A DNA stretch of 64,000 bases. Origin: Paludibacter sp. (GTDB lineage: Bacteria; Bacteroidota; Bacteroidia; Bacteroidales; Paludibacteraceae). The stretch is taken from positions 186,001 to 250,000 of the forward strand of contig JAQTUE010000003.1 in assembly GCA_028710415.1 (NCBI GenBank), read 5' to 3'. Position numbers and translations under genes: made by a program. Positions 29,326 to 37,512 of the stretch are shown in pieces; within the stretch, counting starts at the first letter, position 1, and every line of letters starts with the position of its first letter. The notes under the pieces are model-generated. The model saw only the letters and a program-made list of their open reading frames with translations. It was not told the DNA's origin and made no database searches.

Positions 29326-30009
29326 ATGAAACATCTAAATATCCTGTTTTATTCTTTTATTTTGCTCCTTTGGGTACCGGGGTGCTCGGATAAAGCTTTA
29401 CAAACACCCGCGATCATCGAGATTATTGATACCGATTATCATTTTTCCACCCAAAACCTGCTGAAATTTTCGAAAGATAATAAAATTGAGCCTTCCTCAA
29501 TCTTCGAATGGCAAAACCATTGGGTGATCTATTGTGATCTCAATCGTGCCACAAAATATAAACTGAAACTCGAAACGCTTTTCCCAAGGGTCATTGTCAA
29601 ACTCTACGATACCCCTTTCTACAATTTCAATCGCCGGCAATACTCCAACGAAAAACCTGCCGCAAAGTGGGATCATATCATTATGACTGCCAATATGGTG
29701 GAAGATTCCCTGAAACAAAAAGAATACCTGGAATATCACCGCACCCAAAAGGAAAAATGGCCGGAGATATCCAAAGGCTTTTATAATGCAAACTTTCAGC
29801 AAGTATTGGTCTTCCGCAACGGTAGGCAATTGATGCTTGTCATTAGCATTCCGGCAGGTGAAAGCCTGGATCGCTTAAACCCCAAGACCACAGAAAATAA
29901 TCCCCGCGTTACAGAATGGAATTCAATTATGGGGAATTACCAGGAAGGTATTGAAGACGCCCCTAAAGGAACCACGTGGGTCATGTTTAGCACAGTAAAG
30001 AGTCGGTAG
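29326..30009 (+). CDS. Lipoprotein with C-terminal RhaM (L-rhamnose mutarotase)-like domain
   Basis: The frame opens at 29272, but the ATG at 29326 begins a lipoprotein signal (MKHLNILFYSFILLLWVPGC, lipobox VPGC), so I start there (227 residues). Residues about 115-225 resemble the dimeric alpha/beta-barrel fold of L-rhamnose mutarotases: EYLEYHRTQKEKWPEISKGF followed by FRNGRQLMLVISIP. The usual catalytic His four residues before WP is Gln here, so mutarotase activity is doubtful. The N-terminal part (about 25-110) may be a second, more diverged copy of the fold. The protein is membrane-anchored, unlike the soluble RhaM at 36978. Function is unknown. Confidence 0.65.
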   Translation: MKHLNILFYSFILLLWVPGCSDKALQTPAIIEIIDTDYHFSTQNLLKFSKDNKIEPSSIFEWQNHWVIYCDLNRATKYKLKLETLFPRVIVKLYDTPFYNFNRRQYSNEKPAAKWDHIIMTANMVEDSLKQKEYLEYHRTQKEKWPEISKGFYNANFQQVLVFRNGRQLMLVISIPAGESLDRLNPKTTENNPRVTEWNSIMGNYQEGIEDAPKGTTWVMFSTVKSR

Positions 30010-30405
30010 TCATTTTAGGATTAAAAAAATCCCGGTTCTTTCCGGTAAGAAGTACAGTATGTATGGGTTCACTACCCGATTTACGTATACTGTTAAATAT
30101 TTCATAGATCACATTTAAATATAATATACATATAATAACCTATTAATGATATGATACATCTAAGTTATATCTAAGATACATCTAAGATACATCTAAGATA
30201 CAACCTAAATCAGGTAGAGAACAAGTGAAAGTTGAGAGCAAACAGAATTCCGGTGAAAAAAGACCTTTTAAACAGTGATTTTAGCTTTTTAGTGATTGAG
30301 AATTTTAGATTATGCAGATAAAGAAAAAGAAATGCACCAATTCAGGCTTCCAACTCTATCGAAGTAAGTGATAAAGAATTATTTTAAAGAAATTGAAAAA
30401 TACAC
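30010..30405. other. 396-bp spacer with 11-bp repeat element
   Basis: No ORF of note. A short hairpin (CCGGTTC...) sits near 30032, and the inverted-repeat element at 30067-30222 follows. About 180 AT-rich bases before the GH31 start should hold its promoter, though no TAnnTTTG box is evident. Confidence 0.5.
30067..30222. repeat. 156-bp inverted-repeat element with 11-bp tandem units
   Basis: The arms 30067-30086 (GTTCACTACCCGATTTACGT) and 30202-30222 are reverse complements at about 17 of 20 positions. Between them are TTAATGATATGA and three head-to-tail ATCTAAGATAC units ending at about 30201. The element at 63294-63468 shares this core but has four units and different arms. Confidence 0.8.
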
Positions 30406-32616
30406 ATGCAACAAACCAATTACCAACTTTTTGATTTTCTAGACTTCAACACGGAGTTGAATGAGGGTGACAGGCTTTGGAGGGCTTGCACGCCAACTCA
30501 TGTTGAAGAAGTCAAAGGTACTGTTTTTATCACAATTCCATTCCAAAAGCAAAATAATTCCAACGAAATTGCACCTGATCTGACAGTTGCCACTAAAGAA
30601 TTCAAACTGCGCCTGAAAGCTTACGGTGATAAGATTTTGAGGGTGTCCATGGCTATCGGTGAACCGGTACTGGAACAATCGGAAATGCTTGAATTGTCAC
30701 CGGAATTAATGATAACTTCCCTGTCAGTTGAAAAAAAGGATTTGGAATGGATCATAACCGATTTAAAAGGAAATAAGAAAGCAGTCATTAGCTTGAAACA
30801 ACCGGAAACAGACTGGTGGAGTGATTTGGTGCCTGCACCCGCCGAAACCATACACCTTAGTTTTTTCCCGGATGGAAAGAAAGAAGTCAACTTATCGGCT
30901 ACCGATATGTTTTCACCTGCACGTCATGATGCTTTTGCACTGGCTTTTGTGGAACGGAACGATACAGCGCATCGTACAACATTTTCATTAGCAGCTAAAG
31001 CTGATGAATGTTTCTATGGTACCGGCGAACGTTTTACAAAAATGGACTTATCGGGCAAGACACTTCAAATGCGTAACCAGGACGGACAGGGAGTAAACAA
31101 CCGCCGTACTTACAAAAGCGTACCGTTTTACCTATCCTCGGAAAACTACGGCCTGTTTGTACATACCAACTCATTCGCCAAATTCTCACTGGCCGACCAT
31201 TCAACCCGGTCAGCACAGGTCATGGTGGAAGAACCCGTGGTGGATTTCTTTTTAATAGGTGGTGATGCCCCCGAAGAAATACTATTCGGTTACCGTCAGT
31301 TGACAGGATTCCCTACCATGCCCCCGCTGTGGAGCTTTGGTGTCTGGATGAGCCGCATGACATATTTTTCAGCTGATGAGGTGAATGATATCTGTGACCG
31401 GATGCGACAGGAAGATTATCCGTGCGATGTTATACACATTGATACCGGTTGGTTTGAAACGGACTGGTTGTGTGAATGGAAATTTAATGAGACCCGTTTC
31501 CCCGTTCCAGAAAAGTTTATCAGGAATTTAAATAAAAAAGGGTATCGTGTCAGCCTCTGGCAATTGCCCTATATCTCCTACAAAGCCCTTCAATACGAAG
31601 AAGCTGATAAGAATGAGTATATAAGCAAAAGTGAACGGAACCTTTCGGGTTCATCCAATTTCAGTGTACAGGATTTTGCCGGGACTATTGACTTTACGTA
31701 CGACAAGGCAACCGAATGGTATAAAGGCCTGTTACGTAAACTGCTTGAAATGGGAGTATCGTGCATAAAAACCGATTTTGGAGAGGATATTCACCTCGAT
31801 GCTGAATATCATTCCATGGCGCCCGATAAATTACACAATTTATATCCATTGCTCTACCAGAAAGCGGCTTACGAAGTGACGAAGGAAGTTACCGGGGATG
31901 GCATCATCTGGGCAAGGGCAGGTTGGGCCGGTTGCCAGCGTTATCCATTGCATTGGGGTGGTGATTCAGCCTGCTCGTGGGATGGCATGGCCGGTTCGTT
32001 AAAAGGTGGCTTACAGATCGGGCTTTCTGGCTTTGGGTTCTGGAGCCACGACGTACCCGGATTCCATGGAGTGCCTGACTTTATGAATTCTGTATTGCCC
32101 GATGATATTTATGTACGATGGACACAATTTGGCGTATTTTCATCCCATATCCGGTATCACGGGTCACACAAGCGCGAACCATGGCATTACCCGAACATAG
32201 CATCTATCATTCAGAAATGGTGGAAGTTACGATATTCATTGATTCCCTACATCCTGCAACAAAGCGAAAAAACCACCTGCACCGGTTTTCCGGTATTAAG
32301 GGCGCTTATATTGCATCACCCGGATGACAGGACCTGCCGTCAGATTGACGACCAGTACTACTTTGGGGATAACATGCTGGTGGCACCTGTCATGAATTCC
32401 GACAATAAACGCGACATCTATTTGCCGGAAGGTGCCTGGGTTCATTTCTTTACCCATGAAGTATTTACAGGCAATCAATGGCTTAAAAATGTGGATGTAC
32501 CCCTGGAGGAAATGCCTGTCTTTGTAAAACAGGGTGCTTCCATACCTATGTATCCGGAAGATGTAAATTGCACGGACGAAATGGATCTGGCAAAAGTGAT
32601 TGAAGTAGTATTCTAA
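30406..32616 (+). CDS. GH31 alpha-glycosidase (alpha-xylosidase-like), cytoplasmic
   Basis: The 736-residue protein has no signal peptide. GH31 motifs are clear: GVWMSRMTYFSADEV at 312-326, KTDFGED with nucleophile Asp457, and WGGDSACSWDG with the probable acid/base Asp520. The KTDFGE context and the FxVW/RMTYFSADEV block are closest to YicI-type alpha-xylosidases, but alpha-glucosidase activity cannot be excluded. Being intracellular, it would act on imported oligosaccharides or glycosides. It is the first gene of a plus-strand run that continues, after a repeat-rich spacer, into the methyltransferase cluster. Confidence 0.9.
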   Translation: MQQTNYQLFDFLDFNTELNEGDRLWRACTPTHVEEVKGTVFITIPFQKQNNSNEIAPDLTVATKEFKLRLKAYGDKILRVSMAIGEPVLEQSEMLELSPELMITSLSVEKKDLEWIITDLKGNKKAVISLKQPETDWWSDLVPAPAETIHLSFFPDGKKEVNLSATDMFSPARHDAFALAFVERNDTAHRTTFSLAAKADECFYGTGERFTKMDLSGKTLQMRNQDGQGVNNRRTYKSVPFYLSSENYGLFVHTNSFAKFSLADHSTRSAQVMVEEPVVDFFLIGGDAPEEILFGYRQLTGFPTMPPLWSFGVWMSRMTYFSADEVNDICDRMRQEDYPCDVIHIDTGWFETDWLCEWKFNETRFPVPEKFIRNLNKKGYRVSLWQLPYISYKALQYEEADKNEYISKSERNLSGSSNFSVQDFAGTIDFTYDKATEWYKGLLRKLLEMGVSCIKTDFGEDIHLDAEYHSMAPDKLHNLYPLLYQKAAYEVTKEVTGDGIIWARAGWAGCQRYPLHWGGDSACSWDGMAGSLKGGLQIGLSGFGFWSHDVPGFHGVPDFMNSVLPDDIYVRWTQFGVFSSHIRYHGSHKREPWHYPNIASIIQKWWKLRYSLIPYILQQSEKTTCTGFPVLRALILHHPDDRTCRQIDDQYYFGDNMLVAPVMNSDNKRDIYLPEGAWVHFFTHEVFTGNQWLKNVDVPLEEMPVFVKQGASIPMYPEDVNCTDEMDLAKVIEVVF

Positions 32617-33211
32617 TGAAACTTTTGAACCACAAAAGGGACAAAAGAATCACAAAAGTTCAAATGCATTTTGATTAAAAACAGGAATAAATTATACTGT
32701 TTATCGGCTATTACACACAGAATTCATTCATTGGTAAATTTATCTTCGTATTGGCAGTTACAATAAAATTTGAAACGACAAATTACACCGTAGGTGTTAA
32801 CTGTGCATAATCCCCAGTGGAACTTGCGGAACTGGGGGTTAGAAATGAAATTACAATCAGAACTCTGTAAGAGTTCACCAACAGAATCAATAGTTTAAGT
32901 GCTTTTTGCTTGTGGTCAACTCCTCTGGAGTTTGGTTGTTTATATTCAATTTACCCCCAGTTCCGCAAGCTCCACTGGGGATTATGCACGGTAAACTCCT
33001 ACAGAGTTTTTCAAATAGATGCAGATGGTATAATTTATTGAAATCATTGATAGAATAGATTTAAAAACAAAAAAAATAAAAATACTCTCATTGGTTGCAA
33101 AAGGCGTTAGTTATTTTTTATAAGTATTAATTTAAACTGAAGCATAAGTTCATAAGTTTCATTTGCAATAAAATCTATTGTGTCCTTATGTGCCTTATGT
33201 GGTTAAATATT
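32617..33211. other. 595-bp spacer filled by a quasi-palindromic element
   Basis: No gene. A low-complexity phrase (AACCACAAAAGGGACAAAAG) follows the GH31 stop and a related phrase (TGTGTCCTTATGTGCCTTAT) precedes the next gene; these two flank the palindromic element at 32750-33115. Confidence 0.6.
32750..33115. repeat. Quasi-palindromic element, copy 1 (37-bp inverted arms, core in orientation A)
   Basis: The arms 32803-32839 and 32953-32989 are inverted repeats (GTGCATAATCCCCAGTGG... and its complement) with one mismatch. The 113-bp core carries two mini-hairpins, AACTCTGTAAGAGTT and AACTCCTCTGGAGTT. Outside the arms are ACACCGTAGGTGT on the left, ACTCCTACAGAGT on the right and TTGCAAAAGGCGTTAGTTAT further right. 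A second copy at 57955-58325 has the same flanks but a reversed core. Confidence 0.88.
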
Positions 33212-34276
33212 ATGGAAACCTGGAAATCAAATTTTGAAGAAACAAAGCAGCATTACAATAATTGGTGGAATCAAAAAGGCATCGTGCTCACCATGTGGGA
33301 ACATTTGGAAAAGGAAGGTGCACCTTATGCTCCAATAGCCCCGCCGGCAGCACATAAAGACATCAACCAGTTTTGGTTTGATCCGCAATGGCGGGCTGAA
33401 TACCTGGATTATACCATGTCCCGCAATTCATACATGGCCGATATCCTGCCTGTTGCCAATACCCAGTTAGGGCCGGGATCACTGGCTGCCATACTGGGAG
33501 CAGACCTTGAAGGACGGGAAGATACCATCTGGATTCGTGAAAATGCTGATTTTGACGGACGGATAATACTGGACGAAAAAAACAAATGGTGGCAATTGCA
33601 TACGGACCTGTTGAGAGCCTGCAAGGCAAAAGCGCAGACAAATTACATGGTGGGTTGTCCGGACCTGGTGGAAGGACTGGACGTGCTGGCAAGCCTGAAA
33701 GGGTCGGATAATGTGTTGATGGACCTGATTATGGACCCGGACAATACCCTGATGCAGCTTCAGGAAATAAACAATGCCTATTTCAGGGTTTTTGACGAGA
33801 TCTACGATATCATCAATGTGAACGGTGAAATGGCTTTCTGTTACTTCTCATTGTGGGCACCCGGAAGAGTGTCTAAGTTGCAGTCCGACATATCCATCAT
33901 GATATCCCAGGATGATTTCCGGACGTTCTGCAAACCCTTTTTACAGGAACAATGCAATAAAATTGATTATACGCTTTACCATTTGGATGGGGTGGACGCG
34001 ATACGGCATTTGGATGCAGTGCTGGAAATTGAAAACCTGAACGCTATTCAGTGGACTCCAGGCTACGGACAGCCACAGGGAGGAAACAAACAATGGTTCG
34101 ACCTGTATAAAAAAATATTTGCCGGTGGAAAGTCGGTGATGGCAAACTGGGTTACACTCGACGAACTGGAACCCCTGCTCGATACTGTAGGAAACCAGGG
34201 ATTGCATATCAATGTAGATTTCAAAACTGAAAAAGAGATAGAGAAAGCACTTAACATAGTTGACCGTTACAGATAA
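33212..34276 (+). CDS. UroD-fold methyltransferase-like protein lacking the zinc HxC motif
   Basis: The frame opens at 33188, but the ATG at 33212 (METWKSNFEETKQHYNNWW) is the natural start, giving 354 residues. The protein has the uroporphyrinogen-decarboxylase/corrinoid-methyltransferase TIM-barrel look, with GCPDLVEGLDVLASLKG, an LWAPGRVSKLQSDIS block and a C-terminal NAIQWTPGYGQPQGG. Where MtaA/MtbA-type enzymes have the zinc ligands HxC it has YHLDG, so it probably does not bind zinc the same way. It could be the substrate-side (MT1) methyltransferase of the cluster, but that role is inferred. It is soluble and cytoplasmic. The next gene starts 22 bases downstream. Confidence 0.7.
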   Translation: METWKSNFEETKQHYNNWWNQKGIVLTMWEHLEKEGAPYAPIAPPAAHKDINQFWFDPQWRAEYLDYTMSRNSYMADILPVANTQLGPGSLAAILGADLEGREDTIWIRENADFDGRIILDEKNKWWQLHTDLLRACKAKAQTNYMVGCPDLVEGLDVLASLKGSDNVLMDLIMDPDNTLMQLQEINNAYFRVFDEIYDIINVNGEMAFCYFSLWAPGRVSKLQSDISIMISQDDFRTFCKPFLQEQCNKIDYTLYHLDGVDAIRHLDAVLEIENLNAIQWTPGYGQPQGGNKQWFDLYKKIFAGGKSVMANWVTLDELEPLLDTVGNQGLHINVDFKTEKEIEKALNIVDRYR

Positions 34277-34298
34277 AACTCACAACCAAATAATACGT

Positions 34299-35861
34299 AT
34301 GAAGATCGCCTTAAATTTTATTGATATAGCTGTCATTGTAGGTTATATTCTCATTTTGTTCGGAATTGCTTTTTGGGCCAGTGCCCGTAAGAATAAAAAC
34401 GATAACCTGTTCCTGGCAAACAAAAGCCTGGGATGGTTTGCTATCGGCTTAACCATGTGGGGCACCAATGTAGGTCCTTCCATGTTGCTGGCATCTGCAA
34501 GCGCAGGATACAGCACGGGGATAGTATCCGGTAATTTTGCCTGGTATGCCTTCCTGTTTATCATGATGCTGGTGTTTGTTTTTGCTCCCAGGTACCTGGG
34601 TGCCAAAGCATCGACTCTTCCAGAGTATATGGGTAAACGTTTTGGGCAATCCACCCGGTATCTGCTGGCGTGGTATACCCTGATTACCATTCTGATTTCC
34701 TGGTTATCACTGGGATTGTTCGCCGGAGGAATTCTGGTAAAGCAAATCCTGGGTATCCCCATGTGGGAATCGGTGATCATCATGGTGGTATTTGCTACCA
34801 TCCTCACTGCTGCCGGAGGATTGAAAGCCATAGCCTATACCAGCGTATTTCAAATGCTGCTGCTGATAGGGGTTTCGTTAACTTTGACTCTTTTGGGACT
34901 CTCGAAAGTAGGCGGTTTATCGGGTCTGTACCATGCTACACCTGAAAATTACTGGAGATTGTTCCAACCCATGACCGATAAGGACTTCCCGTGGTTGCCC
35001 ATTGTGCTGGGGTATCCGATCATGGGGGTATGGTTCTGGTGTACGGAGCAATCGATGGTACAATCGGTGTTGGGTGCCAAGAGCCTGAAGCAGGGACAGC
35101 TGGGTGCCAGTTTTATAGGTTGGTTGAAAATACTCGATGTGCCATTGTTTATCCTGCCCGGAATTATCTGTTTTGTATTGTACCCGCATTTGCATGATCC
35201 AAGCGAAGCTTACCTGACGATGGTCACCAGCCTGTTCCCGGTAGGAATGAAAGGACTGATTATCGTAGTTCTGTTAGCAGCATTACTTGGAAATATCGGT
35301 TCATCACTTAATTCGGTGAGTACCGTGTACACCATGGATATTTACCTGAAAAAGAACAAGCCCAATGCCACCAATTCGGAGATCGTAAAGATAGGGCGAT
35401 GGGTAACGTTGTTTAGTGCCATTATTTCCGTCATTGTAGCCTTGGCCATTGATAATATAAAAGGGCTGAACCTGTTCAATATATTCCAGTCGGTACTTGG
35501 CTTTTTAGCACCTTCCATGTCAGTTGTATTCTTATTTGCTGTCTTCTGGAAAAAGACAACTTCAAAGGCTGTGAATTTAATCCTGACTGCCGGTACTGCT
35601 TTTTGTCTTTCGGTTGCAGTCATGTACTGGTGGGTATTCCCGATAGAGAAATATCATTTCTGGCCTCATTTTATGATGATATCGTTCTATCTGTTTATCA
35701 TCCTGTCAATAGCGACCATTATTATTTCCAAACTTGATAAGCATGCTACCGATGAGAATACCCTTGGGTTGGAAAAACTGCCAAAGACATCTAAGTTAGT
35801 CTGGGCTTCGTGGATCGTGTTGATTATCGTGATGGTTTCATTGTATTTGTTTTTTAATTAA
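34299..35861 (+). CDS. Sodium:solute symporter (SSS family)
   Basis: The frame opens at 34260, which would overlap the preceding gene; the ATG at 34299 (MKIALNFIDIAVIVGYILIL) starts at the first membrane helix and gives 520 residues. It has 13-14 predicted membrane segments, and FLANKSLGWFAIGLTMWGTNVGPSMLLASASAGY and STLPEYMGKRFG are typical of SGLT-like carriers. The closest relatives known to me carry sugars or polyols with sodium. Set between methyltransferase genes, it is the likely importer of the cluster's substrate. Confidence 0.88.
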   Translation: MKIALNFIDIAVIVGYILILFGIAFWASARKNKNDNLFLANKSLGWFAIGLTMWGTNVGPSMLLASASAGYSTGIVSGNFAWYAFLFIMMLVFVFAPRYLGAKASTLPEYMGKRFGQSTRYLLAWYTLITILISWLSLGLFAGGILVKQILGIPMWESVIIMVVFATILTAAGGLKAIAYTSVFQMLLLIGVSLTLTLLGLSKVGGLSGLYHATPENYWRLFQPMTDKDFPWLPIVLGYPIMGVWFWCTEQSMVQSVLGAKSLKQGQLGASFIGWLKILDVPLFILPGIICFVLYPHLHDPSEAYLTMVTSLFPVGMKGLIIVVLLAALLGNIGSSLNSVSTVYTMDIYLKKNKPNATNSEIVKIGRWVTLFSAIISVIVALAIDNIKGLNLFNIFQSVLGFLAPSMSVVFLFAVFWKKTTSKAVNLILTAGTAFCLSVAVMYWWVFPIEKYHFWPHFMMISFYLFIILSIATIIISKLDKHATDENTLGLEKLPKTSKLVWASWIVLIIVMVSLYLFFN

Positions 35862-35904
35862 AGGATGCATCATAAATTCATAAACAATTAAATTCAAGTT
35901 GAAG

Positions 35905-36939
35905 ATGACACACAGAGAACGGTTTTATGCCACCATTGCCAATCAGCCGGTCGACAGGCCTGCTTCCTGGTTAGGCCTTCCTGTACCGGAAGCGCAACAG
36001 GGATTACTTGACTTTTTTAAAGTGGCGTCGGTTGATGAATTGAAAGTATTGCTGGATGATGATATTTATCCTATTGAAGTTCCATATCATTATCCACCAT
36101 CGAATCACATTGCCTGTGCCTTCAAGTTTGCCAAAGTCTCGCACGATGACAAACCGGAAGAGCGTACACTGACAGCCCCCGGATTCTTTGAAGATATTGA
36201 CGATCCTGCTGATGTGGATTTATTTCCATGGCCCGATCCTGCTTTATACCTTGATGTGGAAGAATCACGCAGGCTGTCCAGGTCTGTTGACCCGGGCTAT
36301 ATCCGGATGGGTATCATGTGGAGTGCCCATTTCCAGGATGCGTGTGCTGCTTTTGGCATGGAAAAAGCCCTGATGGTCATGTTGATGAATCCGGACATGT
36401 TTGTTGCAGTGATTGACCGGATTACGGATTTTTACCTGAAAGCAAACGAATTGTTTTACGAAGCCACCAAAGGATATCTCGATGCCGTGCTAATCGGCAA
36501 TGACTTTGGCAGCCAGTGCGGATTGATGGTCGATCCCGAATCCTTGCGAGCCTACGTGTTTCCCGGAACAAAGAAATTGATTGACCAGGCCAAAAGCTAT
36601 GGGTTGAAAGTCATTCATCATTCCTGCGGATCTATTTTCCCGATCATTGATGATCTGGTTGAATTGGGAGTGGATGTCATTCATCCCATACAGGCATTAG
36701 CCCAGGATATGGATGCCCCGAACCTGAAAGCCCATTTTGAAGGGAAAACTTCATTCTGCGGTGGGGTAGATGCACAACACTTGCTGGTAAACGGAACACC
36801 GGAACAAGTTACTCAAAAGGTAAACGAACTGAAACAATTATTCCCGACCGGATTGATTATTTCACCCAGCCACGAGGCAATTCTAAAAGACATTCCCCCT
36901 GCAAATATAAAAGCATTGTTTGATGCATTAAAATTATAG
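35905..36939 (+). CDS. UroD-family corrinoid methyltransferase-like protein
   Basis: The ATG at 35905 (MTHRERFYATIANQPVDRP) is the standard start of this family; the frame also opens two codons upstream with TTG. The 344-residue TIM-barrel protein has the UroD-like N-terminus, a GNDFGSQCGLMVDPE stretch near residue 199, HHSCGSIFPIIDDL with H239 and C241 in the zinc HxC position, and ISPSHEAI near 320 where MtaA/MtbA have Cys. The HxC...H pattern is common in UroD-like methyltransferases of unknown substrate. It may transfer a methyl group to the corrinoid protein encoded downstream. It is not heme-pathway HemE, judged from context and divergence. Confidence 0.8.
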   Translation: MTHRERFYATIANQPVDRPASWLGLPVPEAQQGLLDFFKVASVDELKVLLDDDIYPIEVPYHYPPSNHIACAFKFAKVSHDDKPEERTLTAPGFFEDIDDPADVDLFPWPDPALYLDVEESRRLSRSVDPGYIRMGIMWSAHFQDACAAFGMEKALMVMLMNPDMFVAVIDRITDFYLKANELFYEATKGYLDAVLIGNDFGSQCGLMVDPESLRAYVFPGTKKLIDQAKSYGLKVIHHSCGSIFPIIDDLVELGVDVIHPIQALAQDMDAPNLKAHFEGKTSFCGGVDAQHLLVNGTPEQVTQKVNELKQLFPTGLIISPSHEAILKDIPPANIKALFDALKL

Positions 36940-36977
36940 AAACTCAGGCATTGTTTCTTAAAAATAAAAGTTATACT

Positions 36978-37301
36978 ATGAGACGATTAGGACAACTTAT
37001 TCACCTGAAACCGGTAGGAGCAGAAGAATATATAAAACATCATGCAGCAGTTTGGCCAGGTGTGCTAAAAATGATAACAGACTGCAATATAGTCAATTAT
37101 TCCATATTCAAAAAGGATACTGTCTTGTTTGCCTATTTCGAATATGTTGGTGATGATTTTGTAAAAGATATGGCTATCATGGCTGCCGATCCTGAAACAC
37201 AACGTTGGTGGGATGTGGTTAAACCCCTGATGGAACCAATAGAAACCCGTAATGCCGGTGAGTTCTGGGCGGATATGGAAGAGATATTTCACATGGCTTG
37301 A
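36978..37301 (+). CDS. rhaM: L-rhamnose mutarotase
   Basis: The start ATG at 36978 gives 107 residues, the standard RhaM length. MRRLGQLIHLKPVGAEEYIK, then KHHAAVWPGV with the catalytic-type His four residues before WP, and QRWWDVVKPLMEP near the C-terminus are family signatures. RhaM interconverts alpha and beta anomers of L-rhamnose, and relatives act on other 6-deoxysugars. It lies between a methyltransferase and a second RhaT, so the cluster's substrate is probably a 6-deoxysugar or similar aldose. Confidence 0.92.
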   Translation: MRRLGQLIHLKPVGAEEYIKHHAAVWPGVLKMITDCNIVNYSIFKKDTVLFAYFEYVGDDFVKDMAIMAADPETQRWWDVVKPLMEPIETRNAGEFWADMEEIFHMA

Positions 37302-37410
37302 CGAAAAAAGTAGGTAGTTGGTAGTAGGTAGTCGGTAGCATAACATACTGGGAATAGCAGTCTAAAAATCAAATGAAACAATAAAGAAAATTATAGGAGA
37401 CGATACTAAT

Positions 37411-37440
37411 TTAATCCCCCTTTAGGGGCTAGGGGTTATT
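37411..37440. repeat. CCCCTTTAGGGG-type dispersed repeat
   Basis: Preceded by GACGATACTAATTTAATC, the copy reads CCCCCTTTAGGGGCTAGGGG then TTATTTTA. Its flank matches that of the copy inside trpG (GAAGATACTAACTTAGTT), showing that the repeat unit is longer than the palindrome. Confidence 0.85.
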
Positions 37441-37512
37441 TTAGATTAATAAGAGTAAGTAGCAAAGTAAATAAAATAGTAAATAGTAAATGAATAAATA
37501 GTAAATAACTCG

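Noticed and set aside
30158-30201. 11-bp repeats considered as a CRISPR array
   Set aside because: The units are head to tail with no spacers, and no cas gene is present.
32617-33211. Possible cobalamin riboswitch before the corrinoid cluster
   Set aside because: I looked for a B12-box-like motif in the spacer and saw only the quasi-palindromic repeat.
35905-36939. Heme-pathway uroporphyrinogen decarboxylase (HemE)
   Set aside because: The HxC zinc-type motif and the corrinoid/MetH-activation neighbours fit a methyltransferase better than HemE.
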